From Phylloscopus collybita (taxonomy: Eukaryota > Chordata > Aves > Passeriformes > Phylloscopidae), in assembly GCA_027886175.1 (NCBI GenBank), contig JAJNNQ010000006.1, positions 7,626,001-7,690,000 of the forward strand: DNA of 64,000 nucleotides, read 5' to 3'. Every line of letters starts with the position of its first letter. Positions within the stretch are counted from its first letter, which is position 1. This document shows positions 1-14,006 of this stretch, piece by piece. Under the pieces are notes generated by a model that saw nothing but the letters and a program-made list of their open reading frames with translations, did not search any database and was not told the DNA's origin. Made by a program: the position numbers and the translations under genes.

Positions 1-3000
1 TATAGAAAAGAGACGGTCAAAATTAGTGGTTGCTGATTACAGGATACTATGTCATTCGGAATGTAGCAAGGACTAGATCTGTTCTCATGAATGTCAAAAG
101 GATTTTGCAATTAACTTCACAGCATGATAAGGCTCTGGGTCTTTAAAAATAGAGTTGTGGTATAACTCACAAAGTTCTCACTAGTTTTGATTTTTTTTTT
201 CTATCACATTTTTATAAGAAAGACACAGGCTAACATCTCAGCTATATATTTTTTTTGAAAGCTAGGTATTTTAAAATATTTCATTCTCTACTTTTTTTTT
301 TTTCCCAACACCAATTATTCTGCAATCTGTAGTGTGCTATTTTTCTTACTTTCATTTTTCTGACAGTTTCAGTTATAGTTCTAAAGAAACACAGCAAGAC
401 TGAGATTGGAAAAAAATCTGTTATTTTATTGGATAACTGTTTTATTCAAGCAGAAAAATACAAAAGGCAAAAGTGTGTCTTAAATGTCAGCTGGAAATAA
501 AGCGTATTTGTTCTGCATGTATATCTGCCTTGAGAGAAGCTGCATAAAAGGAGAAAACTTCAGGAAAAATATCACATTTGATTAAAGACATTGTGCTACC
601 TTGAATTTATGTAAATTGATAATCAAATCTCTATTAATACAATATGATACATTATTGATATATACAGATTGAACTTTTGATATTACATTAATGTTTCAGT
701 AGTTGCTTTAATAACTTTGTAATACACAGCAAATTGAGACATTTACTTTTTTATGTAGCTTTAAAAATACTTTAACAATAACTGATTACAAGTTGATTAA
801 GTACAAGAATGGTTTTCAAAGACACAAAAACTTGTTCAGTATTTGCTTAAAATATTTAGCAAAGCTTTCAGTTGTAAAATGCAACCAGCTTGGTTAAACA
901 AATTATTGTGCTACACAAACACAAAAAAAGATAACCCAGAAAGAGCATCTATTATGGGTCTTTTCTTAACACTGACATTGTTTCTTAAATGATCATGAAC
1001 TATATTGCCTCTAGACATCACTGCCCCAAATATAGGGAAGTCAGACCAAGCAAGTTTTAACCATGGTACATTTAAGCATATGGGTCACTATTCTGTAAAG
1101 ACCAGCTAAGCTGATTATAAAAATATGTATTCCACTGCAACTGATAACACTGAAGAGAATTAACTGACTTATCTGGAAAACAACTGAATAGTTAAATGGA
1201 AAATGAAACCGAAAAAAACCAAACAATCTGAGACCCCAAAATCCCCAAATTCCTTTACAACCCTTACCACATCCTCTAAAAACCAACATATATTACCCAT
1301 TATTTAATAATTATCAAACCTATCTGCTATTGAAAAAGGGAAGGTTGAAGAGTGACAATAAATCCATATCTACTATTTTCAGCAGTCAGTTTAAAATTTA
1401 AGCTACTGAATGACAGCAGTGCAGAGCAGATTGAAATGTAAGACAAAATGTCTGAGTCCTTTTCTACCTGAAGGGCAAAGTCAAACCAGTTACTTTTTTT
1501 CAGGGCTAAAACCACAAAAATACTGTTCAGAAACAAGGAAGTACTGCTACACTTCCTTTTCCTGGGTGTTTTTGTGTATGTGTGATTTGAGGGATGGGGG
1601 TGTCTTCTTTTCTCTTTCAAGAAAATGACTATGGATGTTTTAAGCAGTATTCAGGATATTCAGAGGGTACCCAGCCTAGCAGGCTGTTTAGTTTGCAAGA
1701 TTAACTAGTAAGTTATAGATGAGTCCTTCATTAATAATTTCAATAAGTGTATTGTTGGAAAATTCCCTCGAATGTCAACATTCAGACTTACCTTAGATGC
1801 TAAAGCAGGTGCATTTATGCTACTCAGTGATTCTAAGAGGAGCTGTATGAGCAGTAAGGTACCATGTAACATGAACAAGAATATTGATATCAACCATTGT
1901 GATAATGTCTAAAATACACATAAAATTTACCTTTTTTATTTGTATTAACCTATTTATTAGAACCCTCCTTAGGTGTCTTCTCTAACACGTGGCACTATTA
2001 CCAGTTCAAAACAAAACATTTCCCAAAATCTTGACCCAAATCTTATTGAAGTCAATAGATCTTTGACTTTACGGAGTTAGGATCAGATTTAGGATATTTT
2101 ACAAAACTGCTAGTCTGGCCCAGATTCTGCAATGATTACTGAAGTCAGTAATGATTTCTGACCTTTTGTTCAGTTTAAACACATATTCTGTGGTTCAAAT
2201 CAGACATTCACCATCACATGAAAAAAATAAACAAATGAGACATTCCATTTATCCAATAAAATAGTTCTGAATCTATGCCAGAACAAGTATGATATGTAGA
2301 AAAAAATTAAAAATTTGGGCAGAAAAACACAGGAAACAAGACTAGTTGAAATGTAATCTTCGTTATCATTAGTTAGAAATAAGTCTCTGACAAGTATTAA
2401 AGTTATTAAAATGTGAATTTTTGTACCATTATTTGTAACAAGAATAAAAACCATGTTCAAGCAGACTTTTAAATAAGCTCAGAAGTCTCAATATTTAATA
2501 ATAAATATTAAATTTAACTCAGTTTAATAAGCCCGTTAGCTGAAAGCATTAAACTACACTAAAAATTCTTTCTTTATATATATTTTGTATTTCTTGAGCT
2601 ATAAAATAAGCCAGTCACCCTCTGAAGTGCACTGTTCATAGCATATTTCAAGCCAGATAAATCTTGAGGAAAAGTGGTTCTTAATTTCATATTGATGATA
2701 CTGATTTTTGCTAGGTCTTTTTTTTCCTTTTTCTGAAAAATTAAATATAGAAAAAGTTCTTTCAAGGCAACTTAGCTTAAAAAAGTGAATAAAATGGTTT
2801 GTATATAATTAAAAAAAAAAGATACTGAAGACTTTACAAGGTTAGAAGTACAATGCAAACCCTTCTTAGTAACAGAAAGGTATTTCAGCCAATCTTCAGA
2901 CTTACCCTCTATCTTTTGACATAAAGTATTGGATGTATGCTACAAGGTTTAAGCTGCTTAAAAGTTAGCCCTATGTGAGTTTGTAAAATAGTCTTATTTT

Positions 3001-3704
3001 ATAGTTAATAGGCTATATTATATCTTCTGAAACAATGTCTTAGTAAAGGATAAAAAAACAGAACTAGCAAGCTTAGTTACCTTTAATATGGCTAAAGCCA
3101 CAGGACCTAACAAATGAACCAAAACCATCTCCTTTTTTTGAAAATTTAAAAAAAATATATGTAGAAAACCATTATTCCACCCAATACTCACAAGAAATTG
3201 GCTATTTCTGCAGTGCTCTACACCAACTCCATTAACTTCCACACCCTTACAGGCAGATTGCTGACCATTGCCCGTGGTACTACCTGGAACTGACCTTCTG
3301 TCTGCTGCAAGCAGGTTTGAAAATCAGTGACCCACAGCACTGTTCGATGGTACCTACATGCAGTACAGGGGCTGTATGATCATAAGTGCTCTGCAACTTC
3401 ATCTCAGAAGCTGGCTCTCAGGCTTATGACTCACACTGTGCCTCAGACCTGTGCATATATTCTTCTAACATTCAATGGTGAGGGCACAGCAACTTTTAAA
3501 AGCCCTCTCCACCCAGTGGTCCAACTCTGATGTTAGAACTACATGGTGTCTCAAACAAGATGTCACATGAGCAAGAGGAAGGATACATTTAACTGTCACT
3601 TTAAAGGAATTAAGATTTTGATTTTAGCTCTTGCCTCTCCCATCATCCCAGTTCTCACACACTTCTAATTTCAGTGAAAGAGTGCTGGATTCAGCTGAAA
3701 CTGT
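1..3704. other. AT-rich non-coding stretch
   Basis: No gene or clear repeat is seen. Open frames are short, at most about 100 codons, AT-driven and without recognisable domains. A faint ancient-repeat-like motif lies at about 2036-2140 and is reported as a finding. The segment at 3240-3535 is less AT-rich, but I recognise nothing in it. Confidence 0.6.
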
Positions 3705-3889
3705 GGTGAGACATTGAAACAGGGTGCCCAGAGAAGTTGTAGATGCCCCATTCCTGGAAGTATTAGAAGTAAGGTTAGACAGGGGCTTTGAACCCCTTGG
3801 TCTAGTAAAAGACATCCCTGCCCATTGCAGGAGGATTGGGACGAGATGATCTTTGAAGGTCCATTTTAACTCAAACCATTATACAATAC
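3705..3889 (+). repeat. CR1 LINE, 3' end fragment
   Basis: The plus strand reads like the avian CR1 3' region. It has a 'cagggtgcccagagaagttg' block, then 'tggaagtattagaagtaagg', then 'ctgcccattgcaggaggatt', and ends in 'gatgatctttgaaggtcc' and a degraded 'aaccattatacaa' tail in place of the usual CCATTCTATGAT. It is 5'-truncated, as most CR1 copies are, and diverged, so it is old. It has no coding capacity. Confidence 0.85.
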
Positions 3890-6800
3890 AACTATTCTGT
3901 TCCCATTGTACCTAGAGAGTGAGGCAGAGGTAATAGAAAATTTGTTTCAGAAAGATTTAGAGATATAGTGTTGAAAGACTGAAAAATTATCCTTTGCACA
4001 TAATCCCTTCTATGAGCTTCCACCAGAAGTGACAAGACATTACAGCCACCTCTTCTGAGGAATAGGAACATAGTCTTCTACTCTGAATGGGAGGAAGAAG
4101 AAAGCAAGGAACCATATGGAAGTACACACAACCAGAAAAAAGTCACAAAAACTCATTAAGTGATTGGGTAGATCATCCAATAAAATAAGGACAATCTGCT
4201 CTGTATGTAAAAGACAAAGGAGAATAAAGACCAGAGAAAGTGTGTGGAGAATATCAGGAATTTAGACAGATGTGCTGCCCCTGAGTGTGATAAAGTCTCA
4301 AGTGGTGCTTCCTTAGAGTCTCAGACCTGCTAAATGGCTTCTGTGTCTGAATGACTTCAAGATGAAAATGTCTACACAATACAGTCAGGATATATGAAAA
4401 CGGCTGTCCAGTCAAGACCTTAAAATAGCAGTGTATAAATAATGAATAAATTAACTAGAAGATAGCATTAGGCTTTGCATACTCTGAAGTTTAGGTACAA
4501 GAATGGATCACTTTCATTAAATGAACACTCAGATATTTTTTTAGGAAAAGTAACTTTGTGACTAGGTTCCTATTGTTTAACTACCTTCTCTACAACACAA
4601 AGGAAACCTAGAGAAGTTGGTTGCTTATTATTTTTAACACTGACAGTCATTTTAATAACTTTCCAAAAAAAAAAAAATGCACTCTAAATTTCTTGCATAC
4701 CATCCATTCATAAAATGAATGACATTAGATTTTTCACCACAGGCTAGCATGTGCCTTTTGTCACAATGAATTTATCATTCTATGACTGAAGCCTTATTAA
4801 AAGTATTCATATCCTATATTTCCAGAAACACAAGCTTGATTCAATATCAACCTGACAGGAACATAACCCATGTTAACTTTTGAAGATGTAGGATATATAT
4901 ATTTTTTTCTAAAGTAGAAAAAATACAGAAAAATAGCAAAGGTTCCTCATGGTATCCATTGTATTTATCTAAAATAACCATAAAGGAAATTTTACATATA
5001 TTAATTCTATATCTTATGAAGATTAGATAGAGTGATGTGATACTGTATAACATGGAGGAAACTAGTATATATGTGATAACCTTATTACTTAAGGTTTTAT
5101 TCCAAAGATATGAACATAGAAATTTGGGCAGGGAAGTCTACAGGAGGATGTTGAGTTAAAAAGACACAATTGTTCGCAAATCCCTTTTTGGAAGCATAGT
5201 CATGCAGTTTTCTCTCACCTCCTCCTCCTTTCTAATTCTTACTCAAAACTCCAAGCTTATTTTGTCCAAAGACCAGACACAGCTGTCACTTCTAATTAAA
5301 TTTCAATAACTCAAGCTGAGTATTTGCGAATTTGATTTAATTGTGTTAGCACTGTTTTTGATAAATACAGACTCTACTTTTATGCAACTGCAAGGAATAT
5401 CTACCAAAAATATCTTGGAGAAAAAAAAGAAAGGGTTTTCTTTTTTTTTCCCTGGGATTATACTGTCAAAATGAAACACAGGATTAGTTTCTATTTAGGT
5501 TGTGTGGACACACTGCAAAGCATTTTTATTTCTTAGAATTCAGCCCTGCATTCCCTAACACACTAGATAATACTCAATAAAAGGAATAAAAGGTACCTGC
5601 CAGTTTTCCAGAACAGAAACATATAGAATATACACTTCTCCAAAGCTGTGTTGAACTATTATTTTAATATATTCCTAGACACATAAAGTCTGGTTTCCAG
5701 GGTATTACTTTGGTTACTGAAGATCATGTATAACATTGTGTAGTCTATATCATATGGCTTTGGATCTAAGAAACATTAGATATAATGAAAATTAAATATT
5801 ATTTCCTACCTTGTTTTACACCTTATAATACATTTTAGATCTCACATTGTAGTAGGCAAGGTAATTTAACAGTCTTAATTATACTAGCAATAAGTTTTTG
5901 ACTGCTCCAACTCCATGTAATTCCTCAGCTGGAAAATTTGAAAGGAAAAATTAAGTAAATGTTACATACAATAGTCTGACATTGTTAAAATCAATGGGAG
6001 AGTGACAAAATTTCAGTGAATTGCAAAATTTTGAAAAAAATTTGACAGTAGTTGTGATCTCAAATTCCAGTATATGGATATATTTAGGAACACCAAGGCC
6101 GATACTAAAATTCCCACTGGTAAAGGAATTGCATGCAAGACAGTGATTGTCTGGTCTCATAATCTCAACCTCAACAGCTTTCTTAAATGTATATGCATTT
6201 TTTTTTCCTTTGAGATGGGCTTTAAAGACTGTTTGAGACTGTGAGACACGTTATGTTTGGTCTTGCTTATATTTTTCTCTAACTGGAGGGAGGACATCTC
6301 CTGGGGCCCCAGAACATTCCCTCTTATCCCTTTCTCTCTCCTGTAGACAATTTCAGTGTGCTAAAGAAAATTTTGTCCATATGAGTGAAGAACAGAAAAC
6401 TGGTAACATTCAGAAAACAGTTACAGAGCAAAGAAAAGTCTTCAGCAAACTTCTTTATGTTTATCTGATTGAATAAATTAACATATTTAAATGAGAGACT
6501 AGAAATGGCTTACAAATAGTCTCCAAATATATCCCTCAGATCACATACTAGATACGTATAGCTACATTGCACCTAGTCATGAAAATCTGACTATATTATG
6601 ATCTTCCAAGACATGATTCATCTCATTATGAATGGTTACCTGCTTTTAGACAGATTAAACTCAGTATAAAAGTTCCCGATTTTTCTCTGCTGTTTATTAA
6701 AGGAGTGTAAGATGACTAGTTATAAATTAAGACATTTTAAGCTCAGGTGAGGGCAATTTCTCTATAAAAGGCTCAGTTCAATTACCCAGACATAGCTGTT

Positions 6801-7386
6801 AAATACCTTTTTTCAATGTCATATTATCTCTTCCTTGACCCCCAGCTGGTGTTACAGAACAATGCAGATCTTCCATAAATCCTGTTTCATAGCTGATAAA
6901 TCTACGTCAATATCTTGAATGCCCTGTGGTATCATAAATGGCACAACATATTCTATATTTGGACAGCTGAAATTACCCTTAAATGGTGATTGCTAAATTT
7001 TTTTAATCCATTAAACAAGTTTCAGTGAGCATTAGCCACATGAATTTTATTTGGAAGATGAAGACAGCTCAGCTAGGTAAACTACAAACAGCCTCATAAT
7101 AGCCTGGTTAGCTAGCTGTCAATCATAACAGAAAGGTATAACCAACATTATATGTTATTTTCATTTATTCTATTTCATTGATTATGTAAATGAGATACAA
7201 ATATTACCTGAAACAAATAGATGAACTTGCAAAACTCTGTTCATAGCAGATATGATAAAACCTCTGACTAAATCAAAGAACTATGTAATCCATTATTCCT
7301 CAGCATCCTAGGAGAGTGATGGAAGTGCAAGTAACAACTCCGGTGACTCAGACATCCTTATAGAAAAACATCAGCTCCTATAGTAA

Positions 7387-7412
7387 ATATATATATAGAT
7401 ATATATATATAT
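7387..7412. repeat. (TA)n microsatellite with GATA interruption
   Basis: Short alternating AT tract, broken once by 'gat'. It has no other recognised role. Confidence 0.8.
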
Positions 7413-9481
7413 GGGATTAATATCTTTGTGTGTGTACATTTCTTTATTTGTATATATAATCATTGGAAAAATTTGGATTGGAATACATTCAGTTATATGA
7501 GGTTGCTCAGAAACTTAACCAGCTAAATTCAGAAAAGCGGTAGGAATGAAGATTCCACAAACTCTCTGAGCAACCTGTTCCATCTTGCCACATGCTTTCA
7601 GTAAAAGCATTTTAAAACAATTAAAAATAATTAAAAATAACAAAAATAATAATTATAATTTTAAAAAAATTACAAATCCTCAACTCAGGAATTTCTGTGT
7701 TTACTTTTTTGTCTACTGCTGCTCCCATGGTGTACCTTTGAGAAGAATTTGGCTAAGTCTTCACTACTCTTCTAGTTTTCTCCAAAAAAGTAGCTCCAGG
7801 CAGTTGCAAGATCTCTCTTTAACCTTCTCTTTCTATAATTTTAAAAGAGTAAGTTCTCATAGTATAGGAAATATTGAATTATTTAAAATTTCCTGTGGTT
7901 GCTATTTTTATAGATTTAAGAACTGTAAGATGTTGTCATAGAGTGTTGCTCTGCATGTAGTTTGATGTGTTCTGATGAGCCTGGGGCAGTATAGAGATTC
8001 CTTTGCTTGCTACCTTTGGTTGAAAAGCTCAGCAACTTGGTAACAAAGAGAAAATATGCATTCAGTCTGTTAACCTGATTGGTATGCCTTAGCTGGTGTG
8101 TAGCATAACTACTACTACAATAGATTAATCTTCATCTAGATAACAGAATAGCAAAACTCAAGGTTGAGTTTATTTCTCTTAACTTTAGCAAAATACAATT
8201 AAAGCCTCTAAATATGGAGTAGTCACTCTCATTTACCCATATAGCAAGTGGTAAAAAATACCTACATTAACAGGCAAATTAATCTAAATATGAAAAAAAT
8301 ATTGAAGAACAAAGTAATTTACTCTGGAATTTTTGTCTTGGTTTATTTACTAGGCCTATAAATAACTTACTGAATACAATGACTCTCTTGGAACTGGATA
8401 TTTAGGATAAACCCGGTAGATCTGAATACATTAAACTTAAACATGAAATCAGACACACTGTGCAAGAAAGAAAACACTGGTGTTTCTCAGCTTTCTGTCT
8501 TTGTGACATTGATGAAGACTGTGATTTATAACTGGAACAATTTATCAAGTCTGTAGTGAGATTCTGCAGGACTGAACAATTTCTTTTTACACAGACTTTC
8601 AAAAATAATTATATCTTCTGATATTGATCTATATCAGAAAAAAATAATGTATTGGTATTTACTTCTGTTGTATTATCCTCATAAATTATTAAACCATCTA
8701 AACATGCACAAAGATTGATATTCTGAAAACCTGTTTACTGTTTATATACAAATAAATAGATATTTCTCTGTCCACCTACATGCAGGGGTTATAATTATAT
8801 TTTTCTTTTTTATTATTTTGACCTTGAATGGATGTCACAACTATGATATATATCTGTGCTACCACCCACTCCCCACAAAAACTTCATGATACTTGGATTT
8901 TACAGTTTCACTTCTGAAGGGTTTGGGATTTTCTTTTATTACTGCCTGAAGGTCGAAAAACACAAAACTGACAAATGTCTTTTTCCAGTCTTAATAAGGA
9001 ATTTTATCTGAGGATAAATTATGCCTAAATTAAATTTCCTAATACCAAAAAGAGTATTTGATCTAAAGTATGTTGAAATAGTTGGAAATGTTTTGAAACT
9101 ATTGGAAATCTTACCATCAGTAACAATAGCTTTTGGATCAGGGATTGAGAAGCCTGAGTAGCTTTTCTTTCAAAAGTTCTGTGCATCTGCCTGTTATCAA
9201 TGATGTCAGGGGATTAAATAGAAAATAAATGACCAATCTTGTCAGAACATAACATATAAAAGAAATAATAAGGCAAAGTACATCCAAGAGGAAGATCATA
9301 CAGATGGATTTGGGGGCATCTTATTATTTTTATGGTTTTCTGTCGTTTGAAGTTACTTGTACACATTTGTTCTCCATTTTCCTGAACATCATATAAACTA
9401 CTGAATATCATGATATGGAAGCACAAACTAAAGAAGAAGAGATTTGTTAGCAACCATCTAGGATGTCAATTCTTTTCTTTA

Positions 9482-9530
9482 AAAACAAAACAAAGCAAAA
9501 CAAAACATAAAACAAACAAAGCCCTGCATA
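9482..9530. repeat. A/C-rich simple sequence (CAAAA-like)
   Basis: Irregular 'aaaac' and 'aaagc' units follow one another. It is a low-complexity tract. Confidence 0.7.
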
Positions 9531-12449
9531 GATGGAAGAAAAAGAAAGAAAAAAAAACCCTTTGTACATGTACACTTCATAGTGCAAACTGTAGACACCC
9601 TCATGTGTAGGACCAACTTACACAAGTAGTAGGTTTGGCAGTTAAAATAGATTTCTCTGCATAGATATTAGTTCCATTGAAATACAGGAAATCTTAATTA
9701 CAATAATTTGAGCCACTGTCTTTCATTCTATTATGGTGTCTCTGCCTCTATAAGAAAAACATTCTGTAAGTAATAAATTTTGTTCCTTAGTAAACTAAAT
9801 GAAACCTCCACTAGGTCAGGAAGACAAAAGAAGAGGAAATTGAAAGAAATTAACTGTGCTCCAGAAATTACATCTGCAGAGAAAAACAGTTTCCATTTTA
9901 GTGAGGTATTCAGGACTTAGTCAAAGCTAAGACAAGCTTGACAAGCTTGACTTCAGAATCACTTATTGAAGGCATCTGATAAAGAAGATTAAAATTAGAA
10001 GATTTTTAGGATGATAAGGAAGTATTACAAGATAAAGCATCAGGCAGGAGAATGACTATAGCCTGGTCTTGGGAAGCATTATTTAATGACTAATACAACA
10101 CCAAAGATTAGGAGAACATTTACTGAATATTTACTGAAGACAAAAAGGCGGGAGACACTGTCATTCAGAATAGTGAGGAAGAATGTGAAGGTTTATGGAG
10201 AACTCTGAAATATAGAAATGCATGAAGCAGATTAGTTTTTAAAGAAGATGCAAGGAAATGGCTAGATAGAGCATGAGGGATATTTAGGTCTCCAGTTTAA
10301 GCCAGGTAAACAGGATGACACTATCAAAATCTGCTGCTTTCATTCTGTTTTTTGAGGCAGAGATCTAACCTCTTGTCTGTGAACTTCACTTTTAAGGTCT
10401 GTTTATATATACTGAAAATAAGTATAATGCATTATCTGGCACTGTTTCTGCTAGGTCAGGTGTGATTCTAAGTAAATGACAAGGATCACGTTGGAACAAC
10501 TTGGTAGAGCACTGAGTTATGAGGTGCCTAAATAAAATTTTTTACCTGTGGTCTAAATACAAATTCTAATGTATCATGTGCTACTGCAAGATATACATAT
10601 AAGCTCTATTTAAGTGGACGATTTTCTTCTAATTCTAGATGCCATTAGCAACAGGATATGTAAAAAGATGTGATCTGCTGATTTATCGATTGATGAGTAT
10701 CAGGTGATGGATGCACAGAATGCTGAATGGATTTTGTGAAAGATGGAGGCAGGTTGTTGATTGGCCTTGTGGCTAAAATTCTGTTCTGAAATCTAAACAG
10801 AAAAAGAAAAGAAAAGGAAAAAGGTCTAAATGTAGGTAGGTGTCTGTATGTGAACTACATATCCCATAATTGACAATAAGGATGTAGGGCAAAACTCTAG
10901 TGAACACGTTAAGTTGTATAGATTTAGGGTACCCTTCACATTCTTCTGTCACTGATTCATCTGTTATTAAATAAAGCTCCTAATCATCTTAGAAGATTGA
11001 GTTGGATAACAAATTGACTCAATGTATGAAGATAACTAAGGTTAAAATTAATATTTCTAGTCAACATTGCATGCTGTGACTTCAGTAACTATAATGGGAC
11101 CCTACACCCCTAACAGTCATTTGAGAGTTTTTGTGGGATTCAGTTGCCTGCATATTGTAATATTTTAGAGTGTTTAAGACATTTATATGATAGGTCTGGT
11201 ACATGTGACAGAGGCTGCAAGAGGCCATGCCCTTCTGGAGAGGAATGGAGATATCTGTCAGCATCTGATAGGGTTTCCTAAGTGAAGATGCACCCTGTAC
11301 TCTGTGTGTGTAGCACTTGCAAACTTGTAAGCCACAGTCACAGGCTAAGTAGTGTCATCTAGAAGCTATCAGTGGTGATACCACTGTTTTGTGTCCAGAC
11401 ACTAGAGAAACAGGAGTCTGAGGGTCAGCTACTGTAGTGACCATAGGTCTAAACCAAGTATTGTAGAGATGGGGAGCTGAGAATTGGCAACTTGGGGCAC
11501 TGTAGATCTGGACCAGCTGGTAGGTATGCCATTTTGTGATTTGTATGCCATTTTGCCATTTCTGCAGGAAATTAGAAGAGATATGAGTACCTTAAATTCA
11601 AGAGTACATCCAGGTGCCAGTGGCTGGGGATGCTGGGAGTCTAAGGCTAGCTAGTGGCCAGTTACTGATGCAATTCATATGTTGCTTGTACATGCTTACG
11701 TAAATTCCACTATTAAATTTCACTCCTGATCATCTAGAGAAAAGGAACAGGACCGAGCCATCAGTGCCACTCATATTCATATGAGCGATGTTGGTAATTG
11801 TGTGGGTGCTTCTAAGGTAACGTCTTCTGCCTGTGTGTGGCCAGATGTGTATGTCCACTGTGCCTATGAGTATGGACACGTCTACCAGGAACACAAGTTC
11901 TGCTTTGTTTTTGGTGACACCTGTAAAAACAGAGTCAAAACAATCTTGCATCTACTGGGCTACAGGCTAGGCAAACCCCTAAGAGTTTCAAAAACTCTTA
12001 CATGTGAATCATTTTACACTACAATAGAAGAAATAGAAAAAACTAGCTTTTCCCAGAGCTAGCTTTAAGATAACCATATTTTTTCCATATTCTATGTTAG
12101 GACACTTACAGCATTGTAAAATACTAGACTCTTAAGTGTTTGGGTTTTTAAAAGTTAGATTGAAATATCTAAGCAAAACTAATAGTATAATAATTTGCAT
12201 ATAAAGGTCTGAAGTTAATAATTCAGCCATTAAAAATATTTCTATGTATAAAAGTGTATCCAAGTATCATTTTATTTTATTCATAGTTTCAGATTCCTGG
12301 TTTCTCCCACTCTCTAGAGAGAGGTAACAATAAATATATAGCGGTTTAAATCCACCGTGTAAGGGACTTTCTTGCCTACTTTAAAAAATATGACAAGAGA
12401 AATCAAATATTGCTAATGGTGAGATGAAAGATGCTTTAATTAAATTATG

Positions 12450-12600
12450 ATCATAGAATCCTGGAATATATCAAGTTCGAAGAGAACCACAAATATTGAG
12501 TCCAACACCCTGATCCTTGCAGGACTACCTAAAACTAAATTCTATGACTATGAGCATTGTCCAGATGCTCTTTGAACTCTGACAAGTTTGGGATTCTGTC
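12450..12600 (-). repeat. CR1 LINE, 3' end fragment
   Basis: The plus strand starts with 'tcatagaatcctggaatat', the reverse complement of the CR1 3' end. It continues through a 'gagtccaacaccctgatcct' block to 'gatgctctttgaactctgac'. The element therefore lies on the minus strand and is 5'-truncated. Confidence 0.88.
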
Positions 12601-13008
12601 TGTGCATTGTAATATTTGTTTTTCTTTACTGCCAAAATGGATATTCAACACACCAATAGATGGTTTCATCAATTATCTATTATTTAGCAATCTTAGGTAA
12701 TGTTTCATGTTTCATTGTAAATTCACTTATTTTATTTGTGAAACTGCTTCAGATTACTCATCAGTGTGACAGGGTAATAATGTAATATCTTTTTATTTTT
12801 TGGAAAAAAAATTCTGAATATTACTTAGCTTGTAAAGACAGGTATCTGCCAGGGAAAGCTGGAGTTTCCCTTGAAATGAAGAATGTAAACCCCTCACCCC
12901 CTCCAAATTGTAATTTTGCAATTAAGGGCTTTCAGGCAAAGATTTGGGAATAGGAATAACAGTTCTTTACTAGGAACATTAACAATACAAATGTAGTAGA
13001 AAATGAAA

Positions 13009-13042
13009 TCAACCAACCAAACAAGCAAACAAACAAACAACA
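13009..13042. repeat. (CAAA)n-like tract inside the outer LTR
   Basis: The run 'aaccaaccaaacaagcaaac' and following CAAA units lie within the LTR copy. Length variation here is probably microsatellite-like. Confidence 0.7.
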
Positions 13043-13419
13043 ATCCTGGAAAACCCTGACAGAGTCAGAGCTACAGCCTGACGCCCTGTTGGTCAGGGTG
13101 TTGGAAGCAGTCCAAAAGTGAGTCCTCTTGGAGTGGCAGATGTGGTTCTGTTGGAGCAGAGGTGATCCTGTAGAAAAGGGTCCAGTGATGGTGAGAAGGG
13201 TCTGGTCTTCCTCCAGGAATCCGGTGGAACCAGATACTTTGTGTTCCTACGTCTCAGTTTTTCTCTAGGTGGGAATGGTTGGTTCCCCCCACTGGGTGGA
13301 GCATCTCACAATGGCGATGATAGAATATGTTGTGCCCTTAAATGAGCTTTAATGGCCCATCAGCAGAAAACATCCCCCTGGAGGGAGGACGGGTGGTGAA
13401 AGAGATAAGAACACTGCCC

Positions 13420-14006
13420 TTGCCGGGGGGGATGGGGGTGCAGGTGGGGACGGTGGAGCCCCAGCTGCTTTGCCCTGGAGAGAGTCAAACTGAGGAGTTA
13501 AGAAAGAATTTCGCAATTTCACCCAGAGCCCCTAAGACAAAATACAAACCTTCTAGTCACGGCAACCTGTCCGCTGACCCACAAGCCCCCTCGGGATCTT
13601 ATGTAGATCTGTTACAATCGATTGGTTTTGTACTCTTTCCCTCCCACCCTGGTGTCCCATAAAACCCCCTGGGTTTCCTCTGGTTGGCAGAGGGTACCTC
13701 GTCCCTGGACCCCTTCTCGCTGGTACCTTTGCAATAAAGTTACCACTTGCGGAAACTCCACAGGAGACCCTCTCTCTCTCATCGCGGCCGGCTAAAAGAG
13801 GGGCAAGCTCACAAGGGCAAAAGCTGAGAACACTGAGCTAAAATCACTGAGCTGAAAAATCACTGCTCTGCCCTCCTGCTGAGAAGCCCCTCTGCCAGCT
13901 GAGGAGCGCCCTGACCCCCCAAGAAGCTGTCTTTAGCGAGACACCTTTTGGGGGTGATTGTGGCTCTCTGCGTCCCAAGCGGTGGACCCCACTACCAGCT
14001 GGGATA
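13420..14006 (+). mobile_element. Nested solo LTR (ERVK-like) inserted in the outer LTR
   Basis: This is a GC-rich block of about 587 bp with LTR architecture on the plus strand. A TATA-like 'cataaaa' lies near 13,661, a polyadenylation signal 'aataaa' near 13,733, and a pyrimidine-rich 'gaccctctctctctcatcg' follows, as expected at the R/U5 boundary. It is flanked on both sides by 'ctgccc' (13,414-13,419 and 14,007-14,012), a 6-bp target duplication typical of class II (ERVK-type) elements. Removing the insert and one repeat restores a continuous outer LTR. The ends read TT...TA rather than TG...CA, so they are mutated or placed a base or two off. No gag, pol or env is present. Confidence 0.72.

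Larger units (their letters stand above)
3890..12449. other. 8.5-kb AT-rich stretch, no gene seen
   Basis: I see no gene and no clear transposable element. Small features only: an AT dinucleotide patch near 7387-7412 and an A/C-rich patch at 9482-9530. About 11,080-11,960 is less AT-rich with short open frames on both strands, but I see no domain, splice pattern or repeat family in it. Confidence 0.55.

Noticed and set aside
13342..13662. 106-codon plus-strand frame
   Set aside because: It spans the junction of the two LTRs and the inner LTR; GC-rich LTR sequence explains it.
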